A DNA stretch of 64,000 bases. Source: Paramecium sonneborni (taxonomy: Eukaryota > Ciliophora > Oligohymenophorea > Peniculida > Parameciidae). This document shows positions 51,101 through 64,000 of the stretch, in pieces. The stretch's first letter is position 1; each line of letters starts with the position of its first letter. The position numbers and the translations under genes are program-made. The stretch spans positions 184,844 through 248,843 of the forward strand of contig CAJJDN010000127.1 of the NCBI GenBank assembly GCA_905182985.1, in the 5' to 3' direction. The notes under the pieces are model-generated. The model searched no databases. It saw only the letters and a program-made list of their open reading frames with translations, and was not told where the DNA came from.

Positions 51101-54100
51101 TTCTATGTACAGTTTAAGGTTTTTGATTTTAAGACCATTTATTTCAATTTTCGAAATTTAATCTAAATTAATAATTGTATAATCAAGTACCTACAGCAAA
51201 GCTAACAGAAATAATAGGCTTCTAATAATAGTAAGAATCATCGATTTCAATTGATGTAAAACTAATTTTGCTTTAATAAGTTAAGTACAATAATATATTT
51301 AAATATAATTTAGCAAAAACATTTCTTAAAATTATGTAGCCTTATTAAATAGAAATCATGGTAAGCTCATATTTTTTTATTTCTTTTAATATTGATCTAA
51401 ATTTTATATAACCCTCTAATGTTTATATTATTACACAATTCGACATGTAAAAAGATTATTCATAATTCAAAAAATTAAGTTAAGCTATATTTCCATCATT
51501 TGAAAAAACATCAATTATTGTTAAATTTGTGAAATTAAAATTAATTTATTAAGCATTTGGCTTCAAATATATAATTCCTCCAATAGCAGTTCCAATAATT
51601 GTTTAATAGATGGAATCTAACATGTTAATTTGAATATTTATGCTTCTATCTATTACATAAAAACATCCACCATAAGATTATTCTTATGAAATCTATGTAT
51701 TGATATTCTTAAATAGAGAATTTTGTATTAGGATCAATCCTTCATTTTCTAAAATAATTTTAAAGCATCCTGCTTAAATTGAAAAACTATCTAGAATATT
51801 AGTATTTTTTATTTAAATTGAAGATGCTATAAGATTACCATTACCACTTTGTGAAAGAACCTAAAATTAATTTTCAATTTCATCTAACGTGATTGTAAAA
51901 GGCCGATATTACCAATTTACATGATTTATAAAATTTTCAAACATTCTATTATTAGAAACAAATGAGGATTAAAGTATTTTAATTTGTTCACCATATAAAT
52001 AGAGTAAAGTGTTCTAGCTTTAACATACATAATTTTATATAAATTTACAATCAAAAAGTTATATTTTTGAATAATAAGCAATTATAACTATTATTAACGC
52101 AGATTCAGACTCCTTTTCTTTGAAATATGAAAAATAAATGTTATCATTGAAAAATGAATTTTTGATATCAATTTCTATTTATTATTCTGATTGAATAAGT
52201 ATATTAGATATTTAATTTATTGCTTATGTATTAAGGATTATGCAATTACTTATGTTTAAATGCTCGATAATTATAATTTCTTATCTTCTCATAACTTAAG
52301 TAGCTATTGAAACAATGTAGATTAAAGGGACATCCGAAACTATAAGGTTAGAAATTGAAATATTTTTAATAGTTATATTTTAGACCTTTTAGATAGTCAA
52401 AAAATTTGTATATTTTGTATTTTTTATTTACTTAGAGCATTAATTATTTGTATTTATACTTTTGTAAAAATAATTTTAAATTAAAGTTATTGTAATATTT
52501 TCAAGTATTAAATTATCTGCTGAAGATAATTAAAATTCTGATAAACCTTATGATCTATTAATCTAAACATTATAAATATGAATATAGTTTGATGAAATAA
52601 AAATAATTGATTAAATAGATAATAAACTTTTAGCCAATGAAACATTATCCTACAAAATAATTTCACTTAGTAAAATATTTGTAATTATAACTTTGCTATT
52701 AATACTGTTTGAAGATAATTTAATGAAAACAGTTGATTCATCGTGTTATACTTGAAAAAAATGAATGCTGTCAAAATTGGCATATTCAAACTATTATTAT
52801 AAGAGTGAAACAATAATTGAACTATTATAAAATTAGCAATTACTAATATAGTAATCTTTATTTATTGATTTAGCTGATACTTAGAATAATGAAAAATTCT
52901 TAAACGAAGAGTTTTCTAAGAATATTCCTCTTATATTTAAATTCTGCATACTATTAGTTAAAAATAAAGGTTGAATATTGGATAAGATTGAAAATTAGAT
53001 TACTATTTGAGATATTGATCCAGTGATGTAAAGTTATTGATGATTGAGAGTGGTAAGAAATTAACTTGAAGAAAGCGTCGAGTTTGTGATAAGTATATTA
53101 TTAAAATCACAATTCGTAGATTCTTAAGCATAATTATCTAATAAAATGATATTTGAATTTTATAAATTTGAGTTTCTTATAGTAAATCCATCAAAATAAA
53201 TATTAATCAATTTTTGATTAGCAGAATATTCTAATTAAAATAAACTAGTAACAGATTATAATTTAAGATTTAATGTAGTAAAATTGTAAATCTATAAATA
53301 GTTGAGATTAGTGGATAATATGGTAAACCTGACTGGAAACTAATCTTCTTTTTATTGTTGAATAACAACAGAATGAATAGTGACACTTAAAACACTCAGA
53401 GATTGTAAATGAATATTTACAATTAGATAGGGTATAATGATTAGATTTTCTATAACAATGGAATCAAAATTAAGTATTTCAAAATTTGATTTAAGAAATA
53501 ATGTATTTCCATTTCCTAGCAATTTAATTTTGGCTATATTCATGAAAAATATATTCTAAATTAAAGTGGTAAAAATATAAGAATGCTCATTTAAAATACA
53601 ATCTTATATTAGAGTGAATTAAAGCTCAACTTCTTAAATTTATTGAATACTAAGATAGGTGAATAAATTAAGGTTTTCAATTCTTCCAAAATTACTTTAA
53701 GATTTATTATTGGTAACAAGTTCATCAATTCTAACATTAGAATGAAGAAATAGTTATTAATCTGAAGCCAACTCTAATTATTAGTTATAGAGATCTATAC
53801 TACAATATAGATTAAATTAAAAAATAATAGAGTTAGGATCTGTTCCAGTTGTGCTTAATTTGAAGAATTATTAAAAATTGGTATTGTAATAATAGTCTTA
53901 ATAGTTTAATCCAATTTATAACATTAAACAAGTATGAGTTGATGATATAACTTTTTCATTAGAGAAATATGGATTAGTATTTCTCAATTAATCATTAAAT
54001 TTTGGTTTACATATCTAACAATATCTTGGACAATCTATACAAATTCCATTATATAAAGACAAGGGTCTTCCTTCATACATTTTACATTTCATACATTAAT

Positions 54101-57060
54101 TTTACCCATTATTCTTCACACAAAGTTCACAATTATCTGGGCATTTCTTTATACACTTATCTTAGTAAAATTCATAATCTATTGTACAAGTTTTACAAAC
54201 AACTTCCAATTATTCTTATGATTCATTTCCAAAAATGTCATCATAGAATATATTTCTTTTCATCATAAAATGAACCATTCCATACCAGACTTTCCAACCA
54301 TTTTTCCATATTTTAGACCTCTATTCGCATTTATAACAATTAAGTTACTTTGGACATTCAATACATTATCCAGATACCAATTGAGTATAATAGCCTGGAT
54401 AACAAAGAAGACAAGTATTACTAAAACAATAAGCACAATTCTACAGTATAAAGTCACAACCATTTGAGACAGAAAACAACTATCTAATTTCTTATGTATA
54501 TACAAGACATATATATTCTTATATATTTAATTCTAATGCATAATACTTTTCCATTTAATACATTTAAGTGCAATATTATTTATAAAATGTATCAACAGGT
54601 AAAGAATCGATTCTGACACATTATCCAGTCAATAATGAAGCATAACCTTCATCACACAAAGCACAATAATTTATAATTTAATTAGAATTGAAATCTCCTT
54701 TTTCAAACATATAAAACATTGTATTAACTGATGTTCTCATTAACCAAGATTTATGAAATTAAATTGCAAATTTACATTAAGTATCTTAATTTTCAATACA
54801 ATCAATTGCATTTATTGAGAGATAATACTTTTTATTGTCTAAACATATTTTGCATCTATTATAATAAGATCCATCTCTTGAATCTTAAATAAATTAACAC
54901 TCTAAACAGTTATTTCCACAAGGATAGCATTTCTCTTAAAATAATGAATATTTTTCTATGCACTTTATACATTTTATTCCCATTTAATATTCACACTCTG
55001 TGCATTCTTTAGGACATTTTAAACATTCATTTTTTTTAATATTCAAAGTCATTAAATTGAAACAAGATGTACAGATTGCAAAATCTGAACAAGTTTGACA
55101 ATTTGGATGACATGCTTAACATTCTCCTTCTTTATAAAAAAATTATGATTAACATGTTATAGCTACTTGAAGTAAAGTATGCATATAACAATTTTCATTC
55201 ACATCTCTATTACAAATTTATTTACATCCAACACACAATGTAATTGAGGATGTTTATTCATCTATGATGTATAATTCAATATCATTTTCATTTCTTTAGA
55301 TCAATTCATATTAATTATATTCATTAAATATGTAATCAGATTTACATTTTAATTCTTTAGCAAATTATTGTGGTTAACTTAAACATTCTATACAGCTTAT
55401 TTTTTGAGATTAATTTTGATTAAATTAAGGACAACGTAAATAAATAGTTTCATTATCCATATTATTGATAGGAAAAAATCCAAATTAAGATAGAGTTTAA
55501 TTCTTTGAATTATATTGTTGAACAGAGTTTGGATAAAAATGTATAAGTTCTAATCATTAATAATTAATTTTACATATGCATTACCCATAATTATTCTCTA
55601 TAAAACTTAAACTACATTTGCAATAACCATTTTCTAAATATCGATTAGAACTTGTATCACATATTATACATTAATCAAGGAAAGGTCCATTGCAATCTTA
55701 ACAACTATAATGACACTCTTTTATTCAAAAAAAAAGATTACTTTTTATTAAATCATAGGAATCTGGTATACAAATTGTTATTTTACTACTTTCTGTTGTT
55801 ATAAACATTCCATCTGATGCAGCACTAAAAAGTAATCCACTTCTCATTTTTATATTATTTCCTTCAAAATGATAAGTCTTATTATGATATTAAACATCAT
55901 AAATATGTCCATCTATAAACCACATTCTTAAATTTGAAACTGCCATTTATTATTTGTCAAATCCATAAAGAATAGACACATAATGCCATTATTTTAAATC
56001 TTACTCTAAAGTATGAAAAGCAATATCCTATTTATCGAAAAATTGATCATAATTTGGATAAAAATCAGGGGAATCCTGATTATAGGTCTAAAAATACACA
56101 CCATTTGCTAAATCTGCTGTCCAAGCCTAAAGAAGACAATACTATAAATCAACTAATTTTTAATATCCATTTAGAGAAGGCATGAAAAATATTTCAACTC
56201 CAAAAACACTTGCTGAATAATTAATATTCTATTATAATTACAAATAATACTAAATTATAGTCAATTTTGACCCAAGATTCTAATTATATTAATCCATATT
56301 AGTATATATAGTTTTCAATTAAATTTGAATCATATGAGTGTGTCTAACATACTGCTTATGGTATGAATTATATATTCAGATATTTTTCAAATTATGAATC
56401 AGATTAAAATATTACTTCATTCTAATTACTATTAAAGTAAAGTCTTGAAATTCTACCAGGGTAATAGGCATATACCTTTTTTTCATTATCATTTATTTTT
56501 TATAATTCTCCCCCTTATATTATAAATGTTTAATCCTACTATAAATTGTATTCTTATTAAAAATGCATTCTTTAACAACTATTATCTGAATTGTCATACA
56601 ATATTATTTATTTTTCATTAGGAATTTGATAAGAAATATAAATATAAATCCATCTACCTTCAAAAGTAAATGAATTAAATATGAATTTTCCTTATTAAAT
56701 CATCTCATTATTCAATTCAAATTTTAAATATAAATATTTCTCTTAATTTTCATTTTTATTAGTCCAATCTTAATAAAAGAGTGTTTTGAATTGTTAATTT
56801 TCAGGATTAACTTCTCTTAATAATAATAGGCCCTCAATTTAAGAAAATGTCAATAAACTTTCGTATAAAGTTAATTGTGTGGAAATATATTAAAACCAAA
56901 AACCATATCCATATGCTGTTAGATCCTTTAGAGATTTTTCAGTTGTCTCAATATTTTTATTTATCAAACAACCTTCCAAAGTATTGGAATCACATTGAAT
57001 AGTTTATCTTATAAAATCTATCAATAAAAGGCTGACTTTAATTATTTAGAATCTATTCAT
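48125..57060 (-). CDS. Giant cysteine-rich multi-pass surface protein A
   Basis: Almost 9 kb, roughly 2,900 residues once small introns are removed. Order: signal peptide (MNRFQIIKVSLLLIDFI); an extracellular region with a lectin/LamG-like segment (WHYVSILYGFDKQQMAVSN, MRSGLLFSAASDGMF); many Cys-rich growth-factor-receptor-type units (CHPNCQTCSDFAICTSC, CPKECTECEYQMGIKC, about 55.7-54.0 kb); a long region of short beta-rich, Asn/Leu-rich repeats (about 54-49.8 kb) typical of parallel beta-helix proteins; a juxtamembrane module CLGGWTQGDESCAIG...CCESCDHYN; then several membrane segments (IPYLITLTIIIGAIIPGIFT and others) and a basic cytoplasmic tail ending at the TGA at 48125. This is a known ciliate surface protein architecture. 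Exact introns were not all placed. Adhesion or sensing is inferred. Confidence 0.75.
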
Positions 57061-57118
57061 TTATCAAATTAAAAATTATAAAAAAAATAATAATAAAATA
57101 TATTTTCCATTAAAAATT

Positions 57119-60100
57119 TCAATATCTGAAACTCTCATTTGAGTCTTAAAATTCTTTTTTAATAATTATTTATTCTTTGCTTTTTTATTTTAAAAATTCC
57201 TTTAACAATTCAAATCTTCTTTATTATTGTTATATAGAAGCTTTGGAATGAAGCTTAAATATATTAAAACGATTGAAAATATCAAAATATTATCCTAATT
57301 CTTAAAAAATTTCACATAAAACTATTTTTATTGAGGATGAATTAAGTTGCCAAAAATGAAGTATCATAAAAACAAATCCAAAACTAAATATGACATTCAT
57401 AAAAATGATAATTATATCATTAAAAATGGAATTCTTATTTTCATCTATTGATAATAAAGTACATGATATTAAAATGATGATACTCAGAATATTAAGTTTA
57501 TTTTCAAATCTATTCATATTTTTATTATTATAAACTTAATAGTCTTAAAATAATTTTGTGTAACAAATTAATAAGGCATATGATATTGACCCTCTTAAAG
57601 TTGTATTGGCATCAATCATTATAACTATACAAATCATGCCATAAGAAATAAATAATTTATAAATTTCCCATTAATAGCGTTTTATTTAATATGACGTAAA
57701 CCAAAATCCAAAGTCCTTAAAAGGAACTCTATTTTTTAAGAATAAACCCCTCTTCAATTTTTGTAATAATGAGGTAGGTAAAACTATTCCTAAACCTACA
57801 ATAATAGGTAAAAAACATAGAAATACTAATCTAAGATGATTAATATTCCAATAATTATAAGTGACATTTTTATATATCCAATAAACATTTTGAATATTTC
57901 TAAATCCGATTAATTAAAACATAGATCTTATAAAACTACCTACAATAAATATATATAGCAAGTATGTAAAATTAAAAAACGCCATTTAAGTGATTTTTTA
58001 TTTAAAAAAAAAAATCATACAAAAACAAATGCAAACAAATAATGTTATTATTATAAGCAGGCATAAAAAGTTTTAAAGAATTTATAAATATATTACATTG
58101 ATACCTAAGTCAAGTAATTGACAATCTTTGAATACTCCTAAAAGTGTAAATGGATTTCCTAAATAATTGATAAGTTATTAGATTCCATCTGAAAATGTAG
58201 AATTCAGTTCTTAAGTCAAACTAATTATCTAAAAATATATCAATATAATTTTTATGCTCTAACCTATTAAGATTTCATTTTATTTGGAATAATATAAATT
58301 AAAGGAACCTTTGAATTGTGTTAAATTTTAACGAATTCTTTAAAGTCTTTTCTATGCCAAATAATTAATAATTAAATAAAGTACAAAGAATCTTTAATAA
58401 TTAGTTATTCTTACATTATTAATGTAATTGTTAAATTTATAAGTTGCTAAAGACTTTAAGCTTCACAAAATTAACACTAAAATTAATGAATTCTTTAATA
58501 TCCTCCGTCTCCTCTTATGTTATAATAATCACATTATTCACAAAGAGCTCCAATATATCCTTTTTAACATAAATCATTTCCAACTCCCCAACCACCTATG
58601 CAATTTTAATATCTATTTAAACAAAAATCTATTTGTGAAGTAGTTACAGAAATTCTCCAATAACCCTTAAAAAATAATAAAATAATAAACCTATCTCAAA
58701 AATATTTAAGCCTAAGTTATCTCTTAGATTTTTCTATCATCAATTATTTAACAATAAGTAGCACCTATAGTGACAGAATATTATTTTTAATCTACATTAC
58801 ATTAATGACAATAATCTTGACTATTTTAACTATACTCTCCCAATTAACATTCATAAGATTTAATCAATAACTTCAAAATGTAATTTTAGTGATATCTAAA
58901 TATTTAAAATAATTTTACCCTTCAATAAATTTGTTTATTTTATTTACTATTGGAACATAAATGCTATTACATTATATCGATAATTCAAACGTTTAATTTA
59001 AATCTTATGGAATCAAAAAAACTAAATCATTTAAATTATATGAATTTGTTGATTAATTGAAGTAAAATTTATATTTATTTAATCTTAGATTTTACTTTTT
59101 TCCAAGCTCGCTATTAATATTCTTTATTGATAATTCACAATAAGTATTTGTTAAATTTTGAACTATTTCTAACTATGAATTAATACCATATAAATTCATT
59201 TCCATAGTTTAAGAATTATATTTATTTTTTACTATTTCGAATTTTTTATATTAAGCTAAAGGAATTCCTGTAGGTACATTAATTATTATCCTTTGGCCAT
59301 TTTCAGCCATTATTTCAGCAATTTATAGATTTGAAGTTTATTATGTAATTGTTGGGATAAACATTTTATTTTTTAAAATTTCTAAGTAAATTTATTAAGG
59401 ATATTCTACAATTTAATTCAAACCTTTATTATCAATTAATTTCAATCCTTAAATATTTCTGTTTAAATTGTTTTAATTGTAAATTCCACTGCCAAATTTT
59501 GCTGTATTATTTATAATTGTTAAATCTTTTGAAATTAAAGTTGAAGTGTTTCCAGTAGTAAATATAGCTCCACCATACTATGCTTTATTGCCATAAATTA
59601 AACTTGAAATTAACTATATTTTCTAATTTTATATATATAGACATCCTCCATTTTATGCTTAATTATTCTTACATAACAATTACGATATCTGAATTGGAAT
59701 ATTTGATTTTTCCAAAGAATTATAGAAATCTTAATTTTAAAGAATACGTTGACTCTAAAATGAAAGAAAGGATATACAACCATTTATTCCACATTTAGAA
59801 TTCTAAACAGTAATCTATTCAATTATTATAACAGATTTTTAACTAATCTTAAAATTTAATAAACCATTCAAACAATAATTGCAATCATTATTTTACAGAA
59901 TTACTTAGAAAAGTTTAATCTTATTTTGAAATTCAAAACCTGTAAATAAAACCATTGCTGTTGTCGATTATAATATTGAGTCAAATAGCTTTTATAATAA
60001 ATTTATCTCATTAAAATTAGAAAAGATCTCAAAATAACTTCCTACACTTTATGGAGCGTCAATTAAATTATGACTACAAGATGTTACTAATAATTTTTTA

Positions 60101-63100
60101 ATCAATTGATTTCCTTTTTATTATTATGGTATTTTGTCTGTAACTGTCATTTGGGTACAATTTTTCAATTCTAATTTATGAAGAATTATTTAATCTGATT
60201 CTTTTAATGTTGAAAATTGTAATAATCGATTGGAAAATATAGTATCTGATATAAGAATATTCAATAAATTAATGTTTCCGTAAAATTAAAACAAAGGTAT
60301 AAATATATAATTTGAAATTGAAAAATCTTTGATTTTAATTTGACAATCATAACAATATATGAATGAATATTCTAATGTCAAAATATCTAATTCATTATTT
60401 GATAAATCTGGTAATGAATTAATATATTTTATGAAATTCTGTTAATTTTATGTAAGAAAACAACTAAGCATCTCAAAAAAGAAGATTTAATGTATTGATT
60501 TTTCTACATATATTAATCCTCCTTAAATTGAGAATATGTCTTGAAGAGTTGAATAATAAATTGACACACTAACTTAAATCTTCGAAGGTACAATATAAAA
60601 AATGCTACCAGCTTTTCTTGTTGAAATATTCATGAATTTTGTATTTGTTACTTTGATACCTAAATATGAAGATTAAGATGATATATGAAATGCTCCTCCT
60701 TAAATTGATTCAATCAAATCACTTTCGAGATTTTCAAAAGTTGAATTAACAATTTAAATGATTCCATTTTCTACCATATTAAATACAAATGCTGCACCAT
60801 ATTTTGAAATAGAGTTTGCTAAATGTATATTTTTCAAAAGAATTGATCGACATTATAAATTTCCGTTTCCTCCACTACTTGATATGACATATAATCTCTA
60901 TAAATTTTCTAAATGGATTTCTTAGTTTAAACCCCATCTTAGAAATTATTTCAAAGTATCATAAAGAAATACTGAATTGCTAAAAAAACGTGAATTTTCT
61001 ATAACAATTTAATCAGAGTCAACATAAAGCATTGATCCTAAACCATTTAAATTCATATTATTCTCTATAATACAATTTATTAAAAAGGTTTGTGATTAAG
61101 AGGCTTCTACTATTAAAATTAGGCTTTACTTTTTTGGGTTGCTTTCTTTTTATAAATTTTATAAATTTTCAGAAAATTTGACCTAAGTTATGTTTAAATT
61201 CAAGTCAAAATTTGAATTAATTGAGATTAATGATATCTTTTAATATTTATTTATTTGATGCAATATATTAGAATAAAAATTACAATTAAGTATAATAATA
61301 TCTGATTATTATTAGGATATTTCTTGAACTTCAAATAATACTGAATCGTACAAAATTAAATTACTAACATTTGTATTTTCAAAATAAATTTATGAAACAT
61401 CTTAAAAGTTTATAAGATTATTATACAAAAATTAATTTAATGAAGTTAAATTACATTCATGATTATTAAAAAGACTTTTAAATTAATATTTTTCATATAG
61501 AGTGATTGCAGAATTAAGTAATTAAAAGGTCTTTGTATTTTTTATTGTAAATTCAGAAAACCCTATTCCTCTCTATATAAGCAATTTATCAAAAGTAACT
61601 TTAATAGATTAAATATTAATTGTTGATAATTCAATGTTTTTTATAAAAGAATCTTTTTGATTTTGATTTATAATTGAATTATTAATAATTTCTACTGATT
61701 CTAATAAAACTGATTATAAATTTAGTAATAAAATAAAAGCATTTTTATTTGAATAAACATTATCTTTAAAGTAACCATTCTATATAGATATCTCTTCAAA
61801 ATTTATTAGATTTGAATTTGTTATAAGTGTTGACTAGCCTTATAAATTGAGATCTTAAAAACCAAATTCTCTCAAATTTAGAATTTTTGAGCTTGATAGA
61901 AAAATTGAATCTTATAAAATTGAAGCCAAAATTTAGATTTTGATTATTTCAACTAATTGTGTGGACTGAAAATTTAAAAAGCTAAAGGTATTTATAATAT
62001 TTGAATTTTAAAAAATAAAGTTTTCAATTTTTATCTTTTTATTTTCGTATGATTAATTTAATAGAATAGTTTTTTCAAATTTTGAATTTTAAATAAAAAG
62101 ATTTTTAATGTCAACTGTTAATAATTGTTTTGTTTAAAAATTAAAAGTATAAGTATTGTAAAATTAGGATTATTTTATTGTGAAACTGATAATAATCAAA
62201 CTCGATGTTGAAAATTTATTGGTAAATAAAAATAATCCATTTTATGAATGAAGGTTTAAATTGTAGATAGAAAAATTTAAGATTACAAGTTCACAAGATT
62301 CCTAAATTAAGATTAAATTATCAAATAACTTATTTTCAATTTAATTCTGAATCAAATTGATTGTTTAAAACTTTATGCTATAACATTTAATATTGTTTAA
62401 TTCAATTCTTCCATCTTATATGTGAATATTAAAATTTTAAATAGTAATGTGAGTAAAATTAGAAATATGTAATAAGTTATTCAAGATAACATTACTATTA
62501 GCTCCATTGATATATAAGTTCAATTCTATCAAATTGAAACAGTTTGTTTGTAAATTTGATTAAATAAACAAATCTTTATTTAAATTACAAGTTTAATTCT
62601 CTACAAATTTAAATTAATAAGTAAATTTCTTGATAAAATTTTAATTAAGATATAATTAATATTCATGATACTCATAAAGTGAGAGATTAATATTCTATAA
62701 AAGAATATGAAATTTTCTCTAAATATCTTGTTAATTTTAATCCAAAGAATTAATATAATTATCTAAATCAATTTAGTTGCAATATATGTATAAATTAATT
62801 TCAATATAATTTTAACATCCTTCTTTAAATTTCTCACATTAAATAAATTAGTGAATATCTTAGTCAAAATATAAATCATTAGAAGATGATGTAATACATT
62901 TATTAGAAAAGTAATCGAAATCATAGTTTTAAAAATATGGATTGATCTATGTTTTTTCTTCATATTGTCTTGGATAGCATGATTTACAATTTGAAGGACA
63001 TTAAATACAAGTTCCATTATATATTTAATAATAAGAATTCTAAAATTAAATGCAAGAAATGCATATATGTTAATCATTTTAAATTTTGCATTCCTTACAG

Positions 63101-64000
63101 TAAATGGGGCATTTCTAAATGCATTTGTTTTAGTATTAAACATAACCATCTGCACATTTAGTACAAATTATATTAATTTCTTTATTATTAGGATTTTAAG
63201 TCAATTATTAGTAATGTAAAAGCCCTTAAAAATCATTTATGATTGAGATTATTTTTAGGATAGATGATTTAACAATTTTTGAAGAATCAGTCTATATACA
63301 TAATGCACATTCAGGATCACATTTCTTACAAAAACTGGTATAATAATCATTATAATAACCATCATCACATAAATAACATACATTACCATATTCCCAATTT
63401 AATCTTATACAAGCAAAACAATGAGGAATAAACTGAGTACAATAACTAAATCCTACATCCATTAAATTATTTATTCCAATTGAACAATCCATATATCCAG
63501 ATAAATTAAGTATTTAATAACAGCCATCCTTAATTTCATCAATTCCTTATGGAGTACAAGTAAAAATGTTATCAGTAGGAGTTAGATATGAAATAGATGA
63601 ACAGTATGTACAACCACTTTTTATGTTTTCAATTTCTTCAGGTTGAAAATCAACTAGAATAGTATTTATAGAATTGTCAACTATTGAGAATTGAAAAGGA
63701 TAAATGCAATGTTCTAAAGTATTAAAATAACAACTTTCTCCATCAAGTGATATGTAAGTATTAAAACTACATTTTAAACATTTGTTATAATTTAAACCTG
63801 TTTTTTTATTTATCCTTTATTCACAATCATCACAAAGATATCCACATTTTATACAATTATAGTTAATTAAGGTATAACCTTTTTTACAATATTTGCATTA
63901 AATTATATCTATTTCAGTATTTAAGTTACAAAATGTACATTCTTCAGGACATAGATTACATTTTCCATTTTTTAAATATAATGCTTCATCACATTGCATA
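57119..64000 (-). CDS. Giant cysteine-rich multi-pass surface protein B (partial)
   Basis: Paralogue of protein A, directly upstream of it on the same strand and 58 nt away; its 5' end lies beyond the window. From the C-terminus backwards: cytoplasmic tail ending ...DSNESFRY at 57119; membrane segments (LNILSIIILISCTLL, DIIIIFMNVIFSFGFVFMIL, LVFLCFLPIIVGLGIVLP); juxtamembrane CIGGWGVGNDLCQKGYIGAL then CEQCDYYN, the same Cys/Gly module as in A; beta-helix-like repeats about 58.9-62.7 kb; and Cys-rich units to the window edge (CYLCDDGYYNDYYTSFCKKC, CDPECALCI). Introns were not all placed. Tandem duplication with A is evident from shared order and module spelling. Confidence 0.72.

Noticed and set aside
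62763..63155. Separate 130-residue minus-strand gene
   Set aside because: It sits inside the cysteine-rich part of giant protein B; standard-code stops merely cut that gene into pieces, and this piece is one of them or its frame shadow.

Overview
This window is ciliate macronuclear DNA, most likely from Paramecium or a very close relative. It is very AT-rich. Almost every recognisable protein reads through TAA and TAG (decoded as glutamine) and ends only at TGA. Coding regions are interrupted by tiny introns, mostly 22-31 nt, that begin GT (usually GTA) and end AG. Genes are packed tightly on both strands; several neighbours are 3-16 nt apart and two overlap by 4 nt. For most intron-containing models I checked that the exons sum to a multiple of three with the introns given. 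I saw no rRNA or tRNA genes, CRISPR array, mobile element or telomere repeat.

Layout. 1-10.3 kb: response regulator, alpha/beta hydrolase, coiled-coil protein, inositol-phosphatase-family enzyme, divergent actin-related protein, probable propeller protein, PP1 phosphatase. 10.3-18.0 kb: two failed contig joins (single N at 11877 and 15560), which duplicate a small ORF, a MORN-like gene, a gamma-SNAP-like gene and the start of a cytochrome c-like gene. 18.0-29.2 kb: cytochrome c-like protein, small IQ protein, dual-specificity phosphatase, two proteins with TFRP/TFKP motifs of ciliary type, an acylated IQ-MORN protein, a degenerate DHHC-like membrane protein, two uncharacterised coiled-coil proteins and an HMG-box protein. 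29.2-33.6 kb: Tpt1 RNA 2'-phosphotransferase, a TPR-like protein, and a protein that reads as four tandem truncated-globin domains. 33.3-35.5 kb: a third duplicated contig end around a 192-nt N gap. 35.9-41 kb: small ORF, tubulin tyrosine ligase-like enzyme, CAMK-type kinase, small minus-strand gene. 41.0-42.8 kb: unusually empty. 42.8-47.5 kb: two tandem cyclic-nucleotide-gated-type K+ channels. 48.1-64 kb: two tandem giant cysteine-rich, repeat-rich surface proteins with multi-pass membrane C-termini; the second runs off the window.

Many genes fit cilia, signalling and membrane excitability: TTLL glutamylase type, TFKP proteins, MORN proteins, CNG-type channels, PP1, DSP, CAMK and gamma-SNAP. 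This is a typical mixed ciliate neighbourhood, not an operon. The strongest novelty candidate is the tetra-globin gene at 31675-33617. Main cautions are the three assembly duplications and one probable single-base frameshift in a channel gene.
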